Shown here: positions 1 through 9,577 of the stretch, one piece after another | How positions within the stretch are numbered: the first letter of the stretch is position 1 | How the letters are laid out: each line of letters starts with the position of its first letter | Assembly (NCBI GenBank): GCA_001931905.2 | Contig: MSJI02000185.1 | Location: 1 to 64,000, forward strand | From: Cladosporium sp. IMV 00045 | Taxonomy: Eukaryota > Ascomycota > Dothideomycetes > Cladosporiales > Cladosporiaceae | Direction: 5' to 3' | DNA length: 64,000 bases | Notes under the pieces: model-generated | Seen by the model: the letters and a program-made list of their open reading frames with translations, nothing else | The model's database searches: none | Told to the model about the DNA's origin: nothing | Made by a program: the position numbers and the translations under genes

Positions 1-326
1 ATAGGAGGGTAGGAAGTCAGAGTCGAGGTTAGGCGGAAGCGGGCGTTACGGATTTCTTCGGCGAGTTCTCTCGTTAACGCGAGGGTAATAGGGATTCCCG
101 ACTTCGATAATCGAGTAATAGACTTTAGGAGAGCCTTCTCTTCGGCCGTCGAGAGTATCTTTTGCGATTCGTGCGATAGAGAGTAGGAAGTTCGTTTCGA
201 AAGCCGGTCGGAGAGAGTCGAAGGCGGGATATTAAACGCGTAAGAACACTTTCGGATCGAGGTATATTCGCCGTTCCGGTAGGCCGCTAAGGCCGTAGTA
301 AGCGTATCTTCGGAATAGGTAGGCAT
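1..326 (-). CDS. Transposase, pogo/Fot1 family, N-terminal fragment
   Basis: ATG at 326-324 opens 108 codons with no stop before the window edge. The peptide starts MPTYSEDTLTTALAAYRNGE and continues with a psq-type helix-turn-helix (IRKCSYAFNIPPSTLSDRL, about residues 26-44). A CENP-B/Tc5-type DNA-binding region follows (KILSTAEEKALLKSITRLSK, about 57-76). This order is typical of pogo/Fot1 transposases, whose DDE catalytic domain would lie off the window. It would cut and paste its element at TA sites. The frame is open even though the DNA shows the dinucleotide pattern left by repeat-induced point mutation, so the copy may be recent or coding-constrained. Whether the full gene is intact cannot be seen. 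Confidence 0.8.
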   Translation of the reverse strand, partial: MPTYSEDTLTTALAAYRNGEYTSIRKCSYAFNIPPSTLSDRLSKRTSYSLSHESQKILSTAEEKALLKSITRLSKSGIPITLALTRELAEEIRNARFRLTSTLTSYPP

Positions 327-433
327 AAAGAAAGAAGAAAGAAGGAGAACGCGTAAAAAATAGATAAGAACACGAAACTAGCGCGCGGGAGTGTCCGAAC
401 TCCCGTACTGTCCGAACTCCCCTACCGTGACGT
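1..433 (-). mobile_element. Right-hand end of a pogo/Fot1-type DNA transposon
   Basis: The element runs off the left edge. It holds the 5' part of a transposase gene on the minus strand (1-326) and a terminal region (327-433). The terminal region carries a direct repeat of TGTCCGAACTCCC at 392-404 and 409-421. The likely outer end is ...CCGTGACGT at 433, followed by TA (434-435) as the expected target duplication of this superfamily. The other end is outside the window, so terminal inverted repeats cannot be confirmed. CpA and TpG are almost absent up to about 430 and normal after 440, which supports the boundary. Confidence 0.72.
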
Positions 434-1010
434 TATAAGATCAGGCCGAGGCTGGTCGGTGAAAGATGGATGAAAAGATGGCGTTGTAAAGGAGGGACCG
501 CTTCTTTCTCATGATTGGATGCGGTAGGGTATTACTGCATGAGTGCATCTGATGGGAGATAGCTTGAGTGACAAGAGGTGGTGACAGTGCTATGTCCGGT
601 CGACCACTCTGATCGAAAATTCCAATCTCATTGATAGATCATAATCTTTGCCGCTAACAATCTGGGGATAGGCTCGAAACAACTGTGAACTGTAAATATT
701 ACCTCATCTCGAGCTCATCCAAATTGCATCGCAATTGCAAAGCTGAGCTCGTCATTATTACGGTGAATTGCGTAGAACAAAAGCGGCCTACTTCTATGTA
801 TACGACCATGATACTCTTAGGCAATTCCCACGATCCAATTTAGAAAGAAATTGAAGAACCCGCCCTCGCCAGCAATCATAACTCGGAAAGGGCGCTATTC
901 CTCAAACTTCGTGAGCTTCAGCATGACTTAGATGTCATCCAACACCGGCATAAATATCTGGTTGGTACGTCAAGCGCATCATTAACGGACAATACCTCCG
1001 GACAGAGTTC
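434..1010. other. Gap between transposon and carrier gene
   Basis: No gene or RNA recognised. Base composition returns to normal after about 440. The stretch just before 1011 should hold the promoter and leader of the mitochondrial carrier, but no clear TATA element was found. Confidence 0.5.
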
Positions 1011-2004
1011 ATGTCCCTCTATCACCATTTTTCTTCTTTGGTCGACCACATTGACAATTCCTCTACTCATGGACTGATGCTGAAGCGCGTTTCATCAACA
1101 GGCTGGCGCTTTTGCCGGGGCCAGCGTGAATTTCCTCGTCTTCCCGCTCGATACATTGAAAACACGACTGCAGTCGACTTCTCTCCAGCAAACATACCGG
1201 AGCACCAAAGGCACAGTCAATCGAGCGCTTTGGCGCAATCTCTATCAGGGTGTCGGCACAACTCTGCTCGTCACTGTACCGTCTTCAGGTGTCTTTTTCA
1301 CCACGTACGAAGGCCTAAAACTTGTCCTAGGCACCTATTCATCGACGGGCACCCAAGGCTTTCTGACTCAACCTGCAGTGCACGCGCTTAGCAGCTCTGT
1401 CGCGCAACTAGTCAATTGTGCAGTTGTCACGCCTGTCGAGGTGATCAAACAGAATGCGCAAATGCTACCTGCTGGACAAGGCTTGCAGACGGGGAATAGA
1501 GCAAAAGGATCGAGATCACCCACGATGACGGTCTTGTGGAAGCTCAAGGGACAGCCGGCGAAACTGTGGCGTGGATACACAGCGCTGGCGGCGCGGGACC
1601 TACCATTCACAGCGCTACAGTTTCCGGCATTTGAGTATCTTAAAGAAACTCTAGTAGCAAAGCGGTCGAAGGGTACAAAGGGCGGCAATGCGGTCGCGGA
1701 AGTGTTCGAGCGGGCTTGGATCTCAGCTGTCAGCGCAGGGGTAGCGGGGAGTGCTGCAGCGTGGGTAACAACACCGTTCGATGTCGTCAAGACGAGGATG
1801 ATGCTCGAAGCAGGAAGAAAGGATAACGAGCGTGGCAAGAGAAGGAGTGGTTTGCACATAGGTAAAGAAGTTCTTCGAGAGGAGGGCATGCGTGGTTTGT
1901 TCCGAGGAGGATTCATTCGTGCAATGTTTACTATTTTAGGAAATGGTCTTTATATGGGCTGCTACGAGGGTGCGAAACTGTACTTGTTACAGGAGGACCG
2001 CTGA
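1011..2004 (+). CDS. Mitochondrial carrier, S-adenosylmethionine-transporter-like
   Basis: Two exons, 1011-1040 and 1102-2004, give 310 residues, the usual size of a mitochondrial carrier. The intron (1041-1101, GTCGAC...AACAG) joins MSLYHHFSSL to AGAFAGASVNF, which is how the first transmembrane helix normally begins; exon 2 alone would have no ATG at that point. Three carrier signatures are visible: FPLDTLKTRLQS, TPVEVIKQNAQM and TPFDVVKTRMML. The first and third resemble the Pet8/SLC25A26 group, which brings S-adenosylmethionine into mitochondria in exchange for S-adenosylhomocysteine. The carrier family is certain. The substrate is inferred from signature similarity only, and a related carrier of unknown substrate is possible. 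It lies about 580 bp from a transposon end. Confidence 0.85.
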
Positions 2005-2391
2005 ATCAATGTACTGCTCCTGTTTTCATGCCTGACTTGGAGAATTGCTGAGAAAGGAGGCGAAGCAGCTGTCCTTCCAATTTTCAAACGCGCTATTGGC
2101 AATGGACAGGGCAACCAAGCGTACAAACTTGAGTCATCGTGGAATCCAGGGATTCATCCTCTCATGGGCTTCAAGAAATCCTGTTTCCCGGAAGCCTAGG
2201 AGTTTATAGTCTTTCGAAAAGGTTTTGGAGCATCAGTCGAATGCGATATCACGACATGCATAAGGTTTGCTATTGAGAGATGAGTACAAACAGATGCATA
2301 GAAGTATATACGGCAACGTCTTATGGCAAGCACAAGTCAAAACACTTCTTCACCCTGCGCCCAAAGACTTCCTCCACATCACTTCATCCTA
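2005..2391. other. Gap between convergent genes
   Basis: It lies between the 3' ends of the carrier (+) and the GT4 gene (-). No further gene, RNA or repeat recognised; it should hold both 3' untranslated regions. Confidence 0.5.
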
Positions 2392-3633
2392 TCAGAAATA
2401 GAAGCCGACCTCTCGCTGTGTAGTCGGACACATCAGCTGACTCGGCCATATAGCATCTTGGAGTGGAGTGGGGACACCGGCGGGCTCGCAAGTCACCAGG
2501 CGCGCGTCAGGCACGATGCTGGCCTCGTTCATCTCCTCCAAAGCAAGCCTCTCAGCAAGGCCCTTGGCCTCCTTCAAGACTTTAGCTTGCTGAATGACGC
2601 GTTCGTAGACATCAACGTATTTCCTCGCCATTATGGTAGAGGTGAAGCGTTCTTCGAACCTTTGACGGATGCGCTCACGATCAAGGCTTCCAATATTTTG
2701 CAACGCCGCAATGGCTTCTTCCTCCGTATCCACGACGAATCCAGTCATGCCGTGCTCGATGATTTCCTCCACAGATCCCATGCGGAAGGCGATGACTGGG
2801 CAGCCGCACGCCATGGCCTCGATCATCACAAGCCCGAAAGGCTCCAACCAACTGATTGGGAAGATGAGTGCGATCGCGCCACTGAGGAATGGTCCCTTTT
2901 GCTTTTCACAAATTTCGCCGACGAAATCGACTCTAGATTGCTCGAAGAGTGGCTTCACTTGGTTCTCGTAGAAGTCCAAATTTACTTTATCGACTTTGGC
3001 AGCAACTTTGAGCTCGAATCCCCCAGCTTCCGAGATGCGTACAGCAGTAGTGATTCCCTTTTCCGGCGAGATGCGGCCGAGGAATGCAAGGTAGGTAGGC
3101 GCTGCTCCCGATGGAGCCAACATGTTCACAGGAAGGCCGTGGTGGATCGTGTCCAGCCATTTCGCCCCGGGTACTGTGTTCCTGTGGGAGTCGGACAGAG
3201 CGGTGATCCCAATGCCAAGCCCCGCCATCGACCTGAAAATGGTCGGTTTGTCATCGTTGTGGACAGCATTGTGATCCGTCCAAACGACCGGGACTGTCTG
3301 GTTGCCCGCGAGGGTTTCGAGCTGGAATGGATATGTTCCGTGGTGAACATGAACAACATCATGTCCAAGTTTTCCAGAGAAGGCCAACTGTAGCTGTGCA
3401 GTGTATATATCGGTGCACTTGTCGGCTCCGGTTGAAATACCGAGGTCTCGAAGAGACGATGGGGAGCATTCGACCAATCTGGCGGAGGTCTGACTCCCAC
3501 GTGTGGCGTACAGAGTCACTTCGTGGCCAAGGTGGACCAATTCTTCGATCATGAAGTAGACAACTCGTTCGGTCCCTCCATAGTTTTTTGGCGGCACGTG
3601 TTCGAACAGCGGTGCAACGATTGCGATGCGCAT
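2392..3633 (-). CDS. Glycosyltransferase family 4, bacterial-type, intronless
   Basis: Single exon, 413 residues. The N-terminal Rossmann-like half begins MRIAIVAPLFEHVPPKNYGG, followed by TERVV. The second half has the donor-sugar nucleotide site: FLGRISPEKG and EPFGLVMIEAMACG, which contains the E-x7-E pattern of GT4 retaining enzymes. There is no signal peptide or membrane helix, so it is predicted to be cytosolic. It should move a sugar from a nucleotide-activated donor to an unknown acceptor. The PPKxYGGTERVV start is typical of bacterial GT4 enzymes, and the gene has no intron, so transfer from bacteria is plausible but unproven. The last 40 residues look like a species-specific extension. 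Its start lies only 60 bp from the divergent gene at 3694. Confidence 0.85.
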   Translation of the reverse strand: MRIAIVAPLFEHVPPKNYGGTERVVYFMIEELVHLGHEVTLYATRGSQTSARLVECSPSSLRDLGISTGADKCTDIYTAQLQLAFSGKLGHDVVHVHHGTYPFQLETLAGNQTVPVVWTDHNAVHNDDKPTIFRSMAGLGIGITALSDSHRNTVPGAKWLDTIHHGLPVNMLAPSGAAPTYLAFLGRISPEKGITTAVRISEAGGFELKVAAKVDKVNLDFYENQVKPLFEQSRVDFVGEICEKQKGPFLSGAIALIFPISWLEPFGLVMIEAMACGCPVIAFRMGSVEEIIEHGMTGFVVDTEEEAIAALQNIGSLDRERIRQRFEERFTSTIMARKYVDVYERVIQQAKVLKEAKGLAERLALEEMNEASIVPDARLVTCEPAGVPTPLQDAIWPSQLMCPTTQREVGFYF

Positions 3634-3693
3634 GTTGATGCTGGGTTACTGTCGGAGTGAGCTTTGTAGTAAGTTATCCTTGCTCTGAAGATC

Positions 3694-4689
3694 ATGGATG
3701 CGAGTGCTCCTTTTGCCTCACCAGACGGTCAGACGCGTGCAAATCTGATACATCTAAAGCAGGGCGAGGATACGGGTAATTGGCGCGACTCGGTCTACGG
3801 TCTTGGCGGTGGCCGCATACCGTTCGACGTAAATGTCGCCTTGGCTCCTGCCGCCCTCCGCTCTATTGCTTCGCTAGCAAAGATTTACAGTACTGATGCC
3901 GTTGGCAACCACGCACAAGACTGGGCAGAGCGTGCCGACCAGTACGCTCAGGTGTGGGAAGACAAGTCGCTCGATCTTTTCAAAGTGGTCTTACCGGCCG
4001 AGACTGTACGCAAAAGGCTGGAGACATTCGCCGAAACAAGCAGCTACTACAACGGGCCCTCCCATGCCGAGCTCATCGACGCGGACTGGACGTACCACGC
4101 AATGGCACTCGAGGGGAATAATGGTCTTGACATTGTTCCAGTCATGACCACAGACGCATGCGTCCGAATTTTTTTCTTCAATGGAACAAATCAGGCGCGA
4201 CTAACCGAGTACCTTAACAGCACCGCACTCTCCATCTTGCGACCTTACCCAGCAGGCCTGATGACGCCTGTCGGTCTGGTTGTTGCGAATCCAGCCATTT
4301 CAGGGAATGATGTTGTCAATCAGAACTTCAGCAACTCCGCATACCATGGCAGCGTCGTCTGGAGTTGGCAACTGGTAGCCATGGCTAGTGGGTTGGAGAA
4401 GCAGTTGGATCGCTGCAACTCACAGGAGGAACCAGACTTTTGTCGCGACACATTGGTTTACAACAACGTCAAGGATGCATACAATACCTTGTGGGATAGC
4501 ATTGAAGATAATCAGGACCTCTTGTCCGATGAGGTCTGGACTTGGGTGTACGAGAACGGAAATTTCAAGCGTGCGTCTTTGGGCAGCCTTCCGCCGCCGC
4601 CTGGGGTAGAAGGTGTCGCAGAGAGTGACATAGTACAGCTATGGAGTTTGACTTTCCTAGCAGTAAGACGGAATGAAGGGATGAGGTGA
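3694..4689 (+). pseudogene. Six-hairpin glycosidase-like protein, 5'-truncated
   Basis: 331 residues open at ATG 3694; TAG and TAA stand in frame at 3667 and 3670, so the frame cannot extend upstream without an intron. The text (ANLIHLKQGEDTGNWRDS, GGGRIPFDVN, then alternating helices and loops) resembles the C-terminal half of fungal six-hairpin glycosidase or glycogen-debranching-like proteins, which I recall as far longer. There is no signal peptide, although sites such as NGTN and NSTA suggest a once-secreted protein. The missing 5' half would have to lie where the GT4 gene now sits. It could still be expressed as a short protein. Family assignment is moderate. Confidence 0.55.
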
Positions 4690-5605
4690 TGTTTCTAGGA
4701 GACGACTGGGTACAGATAAGAGCGATTGCATCGCTGTGGGTCTTTGGAGACCGAAGTTCAGTTAGAAAGGCACAAACATGGATCGACTTCGTCTAAGACT
4801 ACACTTTCCATTCGCTCACAGTGACATTAGGAGCGAAACTTTTTCAAAATTTCACGTAACCTCCAGGAAGATCAATTTGTTTGACACATGGCTTCAGAAA
4901 TTTAAGTCTACGAATACATACCTGATACTACACCCAACCAAAGCAATGACACAACTCGCTAGCTCTTGAGATATATCTGGACAGCTGACCATGGACTCCT
5001 ATACATGGAGTAATTGTAATCCATGCATTCTCTGATATTCGCTCCTTGAGCCTTAGCCATCATCAAGTGGCTGAGGCAAAGCCAAAGTTCACGCAGTGAT
5101 GTTGCTGATTCAAGTCATTGACATTTTCCATGAGGCGAGAATGGCTCGAGTATCCAATCAGCTCCTACTGCATGTTTTCAAACTAAATGGAGAGCCACCA
5201 ACAGTAGTGAGACTGGTGACATATTGCTCTTTGAGAGACGAGAACATATGTCACTAGAGCATCTTTGGAAGATGATGTAATTTGTAAGGCTCCACATGCC
5301 AAGGTCACCAAATCCTTCGACAAACTCCGCATTACTAGTAGGCACTATTCATGCGCTCCAAGAATACCCCAAGCCGCTAGGGTCATAGGGCTTGGAAGAC
5401 TAGGAAGTAGGCCACAAGAGGGACCGTACTGTTGTCGCAGTTTCTTGGTGCCGAACTTGAGATCCACTTATAAGGATAGCTAATGCCCACGTTAGTCAAA
5501 GAAGGCGGTGTTCGAAAGTGAGGATCATATAATCATTCTATTCCAACAGCAGAACCCAAGCTTTGCTATCTGCGTAGACCGAACAGCCCAACACAAATAT
5601 ACAGC
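4690..5605. other. Gene-free stretch
   Basis: No convincing gene. The short open frames here lack protein-like composition. The last 100 bases should hold the leader of the secreted-protein gene that starts at 5606. Confidence 0.5.
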
Positions 5606-6339
5606 ATGCTCTCGCAATATAGCCAACTGCTACTATCCCTCGCCGCAGCCGGCGTGCATGGGCAAACGTAAGTTCAACTTGAAGACTTCAGCACAGGAAA
5701 CACGAGTTGAGAACATCTTCTAGACCCTCGCACACTGTCCCCGGGCTGGGTTTCCGCATTACTTCCCACGACTTCTTGGAAAACGCGGACCTCGACTGTA
5801 GCGACGACACCACCTTGTCACGTTTCACAGCTGGCGTTCAGGTCATGGCCAACTACACGGAAGCGTGCTACAACATCGACGAGGTCTTGGCCTGGCGTCC
5901 GGAAAACCAGACTGGGCGCATCGATCGTTCCTGCCGTTGGGACTCCGATTCGTGTCCCAACGAGTGGCAGTATCGAGAGAACTTCAACTTCGACCCGAAC
6001 GCAACAAACTCCGTCATCACCACCATCCTGTCGGGGGGTGATATGAGCGAGTGGCTCGACGGCCCAGCGCAGGTATTTCGAACCTTCGAGCGTGAAGATT
6101 GTGACCAGGATGGAGACTGGCACCAGTGGACGGGTTGCGAGGAAGAAAGGGACGAGTGTCGTGAGTTGCCGTATGGCGTTCGCAGTTTCCATGTTTCTTA
6201 TCAGTCGGAGGACAACAGAACTGACGAATGTGTGCTCGCGGGCGAGCGTGGTGCCTTTGAGTCTGGCTCTGGTTTCGCAAACGTCAACATCATGACTGCG
6301 CTCTTTGTGGCGGCGGCTGTGATAGCCCTTGTCAAGTAG
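5606..6339 (+). CDS. Secreted cysteine-containing protein with hydrophobic C-tail
   Basis: Two exons, 5606-5667 and 5724-6339, joined across a 56-bp GTAAGT...CTAG intron, give 225 residues. Exon 1 encodes a clean signal peptide (MLSQYSQLLLSLAAAGVHGQ). The mature part has eight cysteines and several N-glycosylation sequons (NYT, NQT, NAT, NRT). It ends in a hydrophobic stretch (NVNIMTALFVAAAVIALVK) preceded by small residues, as in GPI-anchor signals. It is therefore likely held at the plasma membrane or cell wall. I do not recognise the family and assign no function. It converges on another secreted protein at 6794. Confidence 0.75.
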
Positions 6340-6793
6340 AGTTGGATGATCACAGATCATGCGATTACGAGAATCAGTACGAGTCGGTCTAGAATGTTTG
6401 TTTTGTGACTTCGACTATGGTGCCGCGAAAGCTCTCATTCCACTCTTCTCACGTTGCAGCGCTGGCTTGATACCTCTTCAAGTCCGCATACATCACCATA
6501 GCCTCGCTTATTCGCCCAACTGAGAGTAAGAGTACAAAACTATGCGATGACCTACTCAGACTCCACGGATGCTGCGGGGATAATCTGACGAGCATCTGCA
6601 AACAGATCGTTCCAAAACCTCTCGAAATCCGACGGGCAAACCAGAGCGACGATACACGCACGTGAAATAAGTATTCTATGAAACGGGGCAAATCACAGCT
6701 GAGCATTGTTTCAAATTGACTATTTCAACGCTACCAGCCAGAACCCAACATATCCGTTCCCTCATCGAAGCTGCTAACTAGACCACAATACCC
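6340..6793. other. Gap between convergent secreted-protein genes
   Basis: 3' ends face each other here. No gene or RNA recognised. Confidence 0.5.
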
Positions 6794-7588
6794 CTACAAG
6801 ACACCGCAGACCGCACCAGCGAGACCAAAGAAGGGACCGAGATGGGGAACAAGGGCACCGAAGCTGTTGATGCCGTCTGCGACCTCGTCACAGCCGTCAT
6901 TGCCATCATCATCGGAGAACTCGACAAGAATGGAATAGCCTGAGTAGTCACCAGGCGGGCCCGAGGCGTAAAGCTGTTTGGGGCCACGGTCGCGGCGGTC
7001 GTTGTAATACTCGTCGGTGATGACGCCGTTGTCGAAAGCGTTGCGTACGAGCTCGAAGAAATGGTCACGCATCTCGGTGCCTGGGGAGCTGCTGTCAAAG
7101 TCACCCTCAACGCGTATGGTGACGTCGCGGTTGTCCGTCAAGTGGCGCACCATCTTCTGCTCGGTGGCCTCGGAACGACAGAACGAGTTCTGGCAGTTCT
7201 CCTGAGCGGCATCCCAGAGATCGCGGAACTGAGGTGGGTGGTCTGGAAGGTCGCCAAAAGGGCCTCCCTCGGGACCGGCGGTGACATCAATCATGTCACC
7301 GTTGACATCGACTGAAGTGTCGAAGTCATTCATCATACGCCTGAGAGGCTTGGGCTCGCAACCCACGGTGGGATTGAAGAGACTATGTCTGGGCCACTTG
7401 TAGGTGAAGCCGTTGGGCTTCTGGATAACGTGAAGCTCACCAGGGCCACACTTGACCGACTCCTCTAAAGCACCGAACGTGGAGATGGTGACATTGCGGT
7501 CAGAGGATGATGCGACAGAAGCAGTCGGCGCTGCCATGCTGGCAGTGGCCAGAAGGCCGACAGTGGCACCGATGAACTTGGTGGCCAT
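6794..7588 (-). CDS. Secreted protein, unknown family, hydrophobic C-tail
   Basis: Single exon, 264 residues. The N-terminus MATKFIGATVGLLATASMAA is a typical signal peptide. The mature protein has six cysteines (around KCGPG, VGCEP, ENCQNSFC, DGCDE and AVCGV), acidic stretches and a hydrophobic end (FGALVPHLGPFFGLAGAVCG). That end could be a GPI-attachment signal, giving the same layout as the protein at 5606, although the sequences are not obviously related. Function unknown; a surface or host-contact protein is possible. The start is the first ATG and fits the signal peptide. Confidence 0.72.
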   Translation of the reverse strand: MATKFIGATVGLLATASMAAPTASVASSSDRNVTISTFGALEESVKCGPGELHVIQKPNGFTYKWPRHSLFNPTVGCEPKPLRRMMNDFDTSVDVNGDMIDVTAGPEGGPFGDLPDHPPQFRDLWDAAQENCQNSFCRSEATEQKMVRHLTDNRDVTIRVEGDFDSSSPGTEMRDHFFELVRNAFDNGVITDEYYNDRRDRGPKQLYASGPPGDYSGYSILVEFSDDDGNDGCDEVADGINSFGALVPHLGPFFGLAGAVCGVL

Positions 7589-8358
7589 GCTGATTCGGAA
7601 GATAAATTGAGTTGAGAGGATGCAGTTCTTGTGAGGACAAAGATGGTATTGTGATGATGGGCCGATATGTCCAGCTTGTGGGAGAACGTTTGCTCTTTAT
7701 ACTCTACCAACCGTAAGGTCCCGCTCCTTCGATTCTTGTTGACATGGACCTCAATGATGAAGGCTCCATTGGAAACGTTCGATGTACATTCACGGGCGCC
7801 GAGTTCATCGCATTCCTTCGACTGGGCAATGTCGTCGACGACACAGACCAAGTATTGGAAAACACGAGGCCAAAATCGATAGTGCTTCCTTCGAGTCTAT
7901 CACGTTCCGGATGGGTCTCGTAAAGCTCAATTGAGCATCGTGTGATGATGGCTAGAACGCATGATCGACGATTCAATTGCCCATCTCGAAATCGCGCTCG
8001 CTTAAAATTTCTCTCTCTTCTGTGAATCATGCACTCGAAAGAAGGGAATAACAAGAAGTCGTCATTTCACGGTGGGGCGTAGGGCCATACACGTGAAAGA
8101 CTGCTAGGGCTGTGAAGATTGCAGCGGTTGGGAGGTGCTATCCTCATACCACCCCAGCGGACCGCGGCCGCTGGAGTGGGCATGTAGTGTCGCGAATCAG
8201 TAGCAGGTAGTGTATTGGCGCCTTTCCCCACTGTGTACCTGAATAATAGGCTGAGTTATTCAATGAGCGTCAATGCTCAGTAGCGTGGCCACAGTGCGCT
8301 GATGGATGCGACGGCATTGCAAAGACTTATATGTTGGTTATCTTCATGGCAAGGACAG
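7589..8358. other. Gene-free stretch upstream of the secreted protein
   Basis: It should include the promoter of the minus-strand gene starting at 7588. No other gene, RNA or repeat recognised. Confidence 0.5.
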
Positions 8359-9153
8359 TCACAACCCAGTGACGAGATCAGTGGTATGGTTGAGTGTGTC
8401 CCACCCTAATCGTCTGGCAAGATGATCAACTTGTGTCTTCCGGCTGTGCATCTGTCCTCTGTTGATACAAGCGCTCCAAATAAGCTGCCTACTGCCTGGT
8501 AGTCTGATCATTCCACTCGGGCAAGTGTAGTGGTGCTGGGCCACGGCCGATTTGCCTAGAAATACTCGTGGAGTTAGAGCGAACTTTGTCTGACGTTGAA
8601 ACTTCGAGATCTTGGCCGACTGTAGAGGCAATCCTTCGTGCCTTAGCCTCAGCCTGAGCCAGAGTGGATCTCGCGCAATATTGCTCGGAAGAAGAACGTG
8701 GATCGTCGGATCATCATTCATGGTGACGGAAATGCTGGTGCATGGTTTACCTCCGATGCAGGCGTGGTTTTCATGTCTGGTGATGTTTGACGGCCCAGAT
8801 ATGTCAACTTCCAATCCGGATAAGTTTGGATTATATAAGGCTCTTCTAGACTCGTTCCGAACCGTAGATACTATGGCACTTCGAACCTCTGCTGAAACAT
8901 AAGCCCGTCGATCAGGCACATCGAGCTTTCTGGCCGCTTCGTCGGGCCATGGTAAATTGGATCGGGCTTTGACGAGGAGAGGCGATTCAAGGCATGGGGC
9001 TCCAGGATTCCTTTGATAAGCGGAGGATGTCCGTGTTGGGTAACTTAGTTGACAAGAGCAATAAGGCGATGTTACCTCACCCGGCAGCTCGTGCACCTCC
9101 ACTGCCAAGTAGACCAGCATGTGCCTATGCTTGCAAAGTATGAAGACATCCAA
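8359..9153 (-). CDS. Doubtful open frame, 264 codons
   Basis: A long frame with no recognisable domain, signal peptide or membrane helix. The middle part (around SAEVRSAIVSTVRNESRRAL and TMNDDPTIHVLLPSN) has protein-like composition; both ends do not. It could be one exon of an unrecognised gene, a decayed remnant, or chance. Recorded only because of its length. Confidence 0.2.
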   Translation of the reverse strand: MDVFILCKHRHMLVYLAVEVHELPGEVTSPYCSCQLSYPTRTSSAYQRNPGAPCLESPLLVKARSNLPWPDEAARKLDVPDRRAYVSAEVRSAIVSTVRNESRRALYNPNLSGLEVDISGPSNITRHENHACIGGKPCTSISVTMNDDPTIHVLLPSNIARDPLWLRLRLRHEGLPLQSAKISKFQRQTKFALTPRVFLGKSAVAQHHYTCPSGMIRLPGSRQLIWSACINRGQMHSRKTQVDHLARRLGWDTLNHTTDLVTGL

Positions 9154-9577
9154 GTCGGGCTGTCACTTCTATTCTCCGGCTCGGCAGACATGCCATTGTG
9201 TTTGATGTGAGGTGATGAAGATGCCGTGAAGCCGAGTCCAAGACCTTGGAACAGAGGCTCCGCGGAGCCGCGCGTTATTAGCGTCCGCATCCTTCGAAGG
9301 GTTGGCCATATGTACCAAATCTTAATACATGATTCTTAATCTCAAGGCCCGGCATCAAGCCAGATAGCCTGCCCTATCTGTCTGTAGAAAGTCGTCGGAA
9401 ATACTTGATCGTAACGTCCACAATGGCGATCAAGGTTGCTCACCATTTACTCGATGTGCAGTACAGGCTTCGTCAAGGAGCTGTGTGTGGATCTTTAATA
9501 CTAAGAGATAAAACGCGATCGACTTGTCAGTCATCGAACAAAAAAATTTTACAGCCAAAGCTCTGCAAGGCCACAGG
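9154..9577. other. Gene-free stretch
   Basis: Nothing recognised. It includes the region just downstream of the pseudogene that ends at 9578. Confidence 0.45.

Noticed and set aside
2323..3393. 356-codon plus-strand frame over the GT4 gene
   Set aside because: Antisense shadow; the GT4 motifs are on the minus strand.
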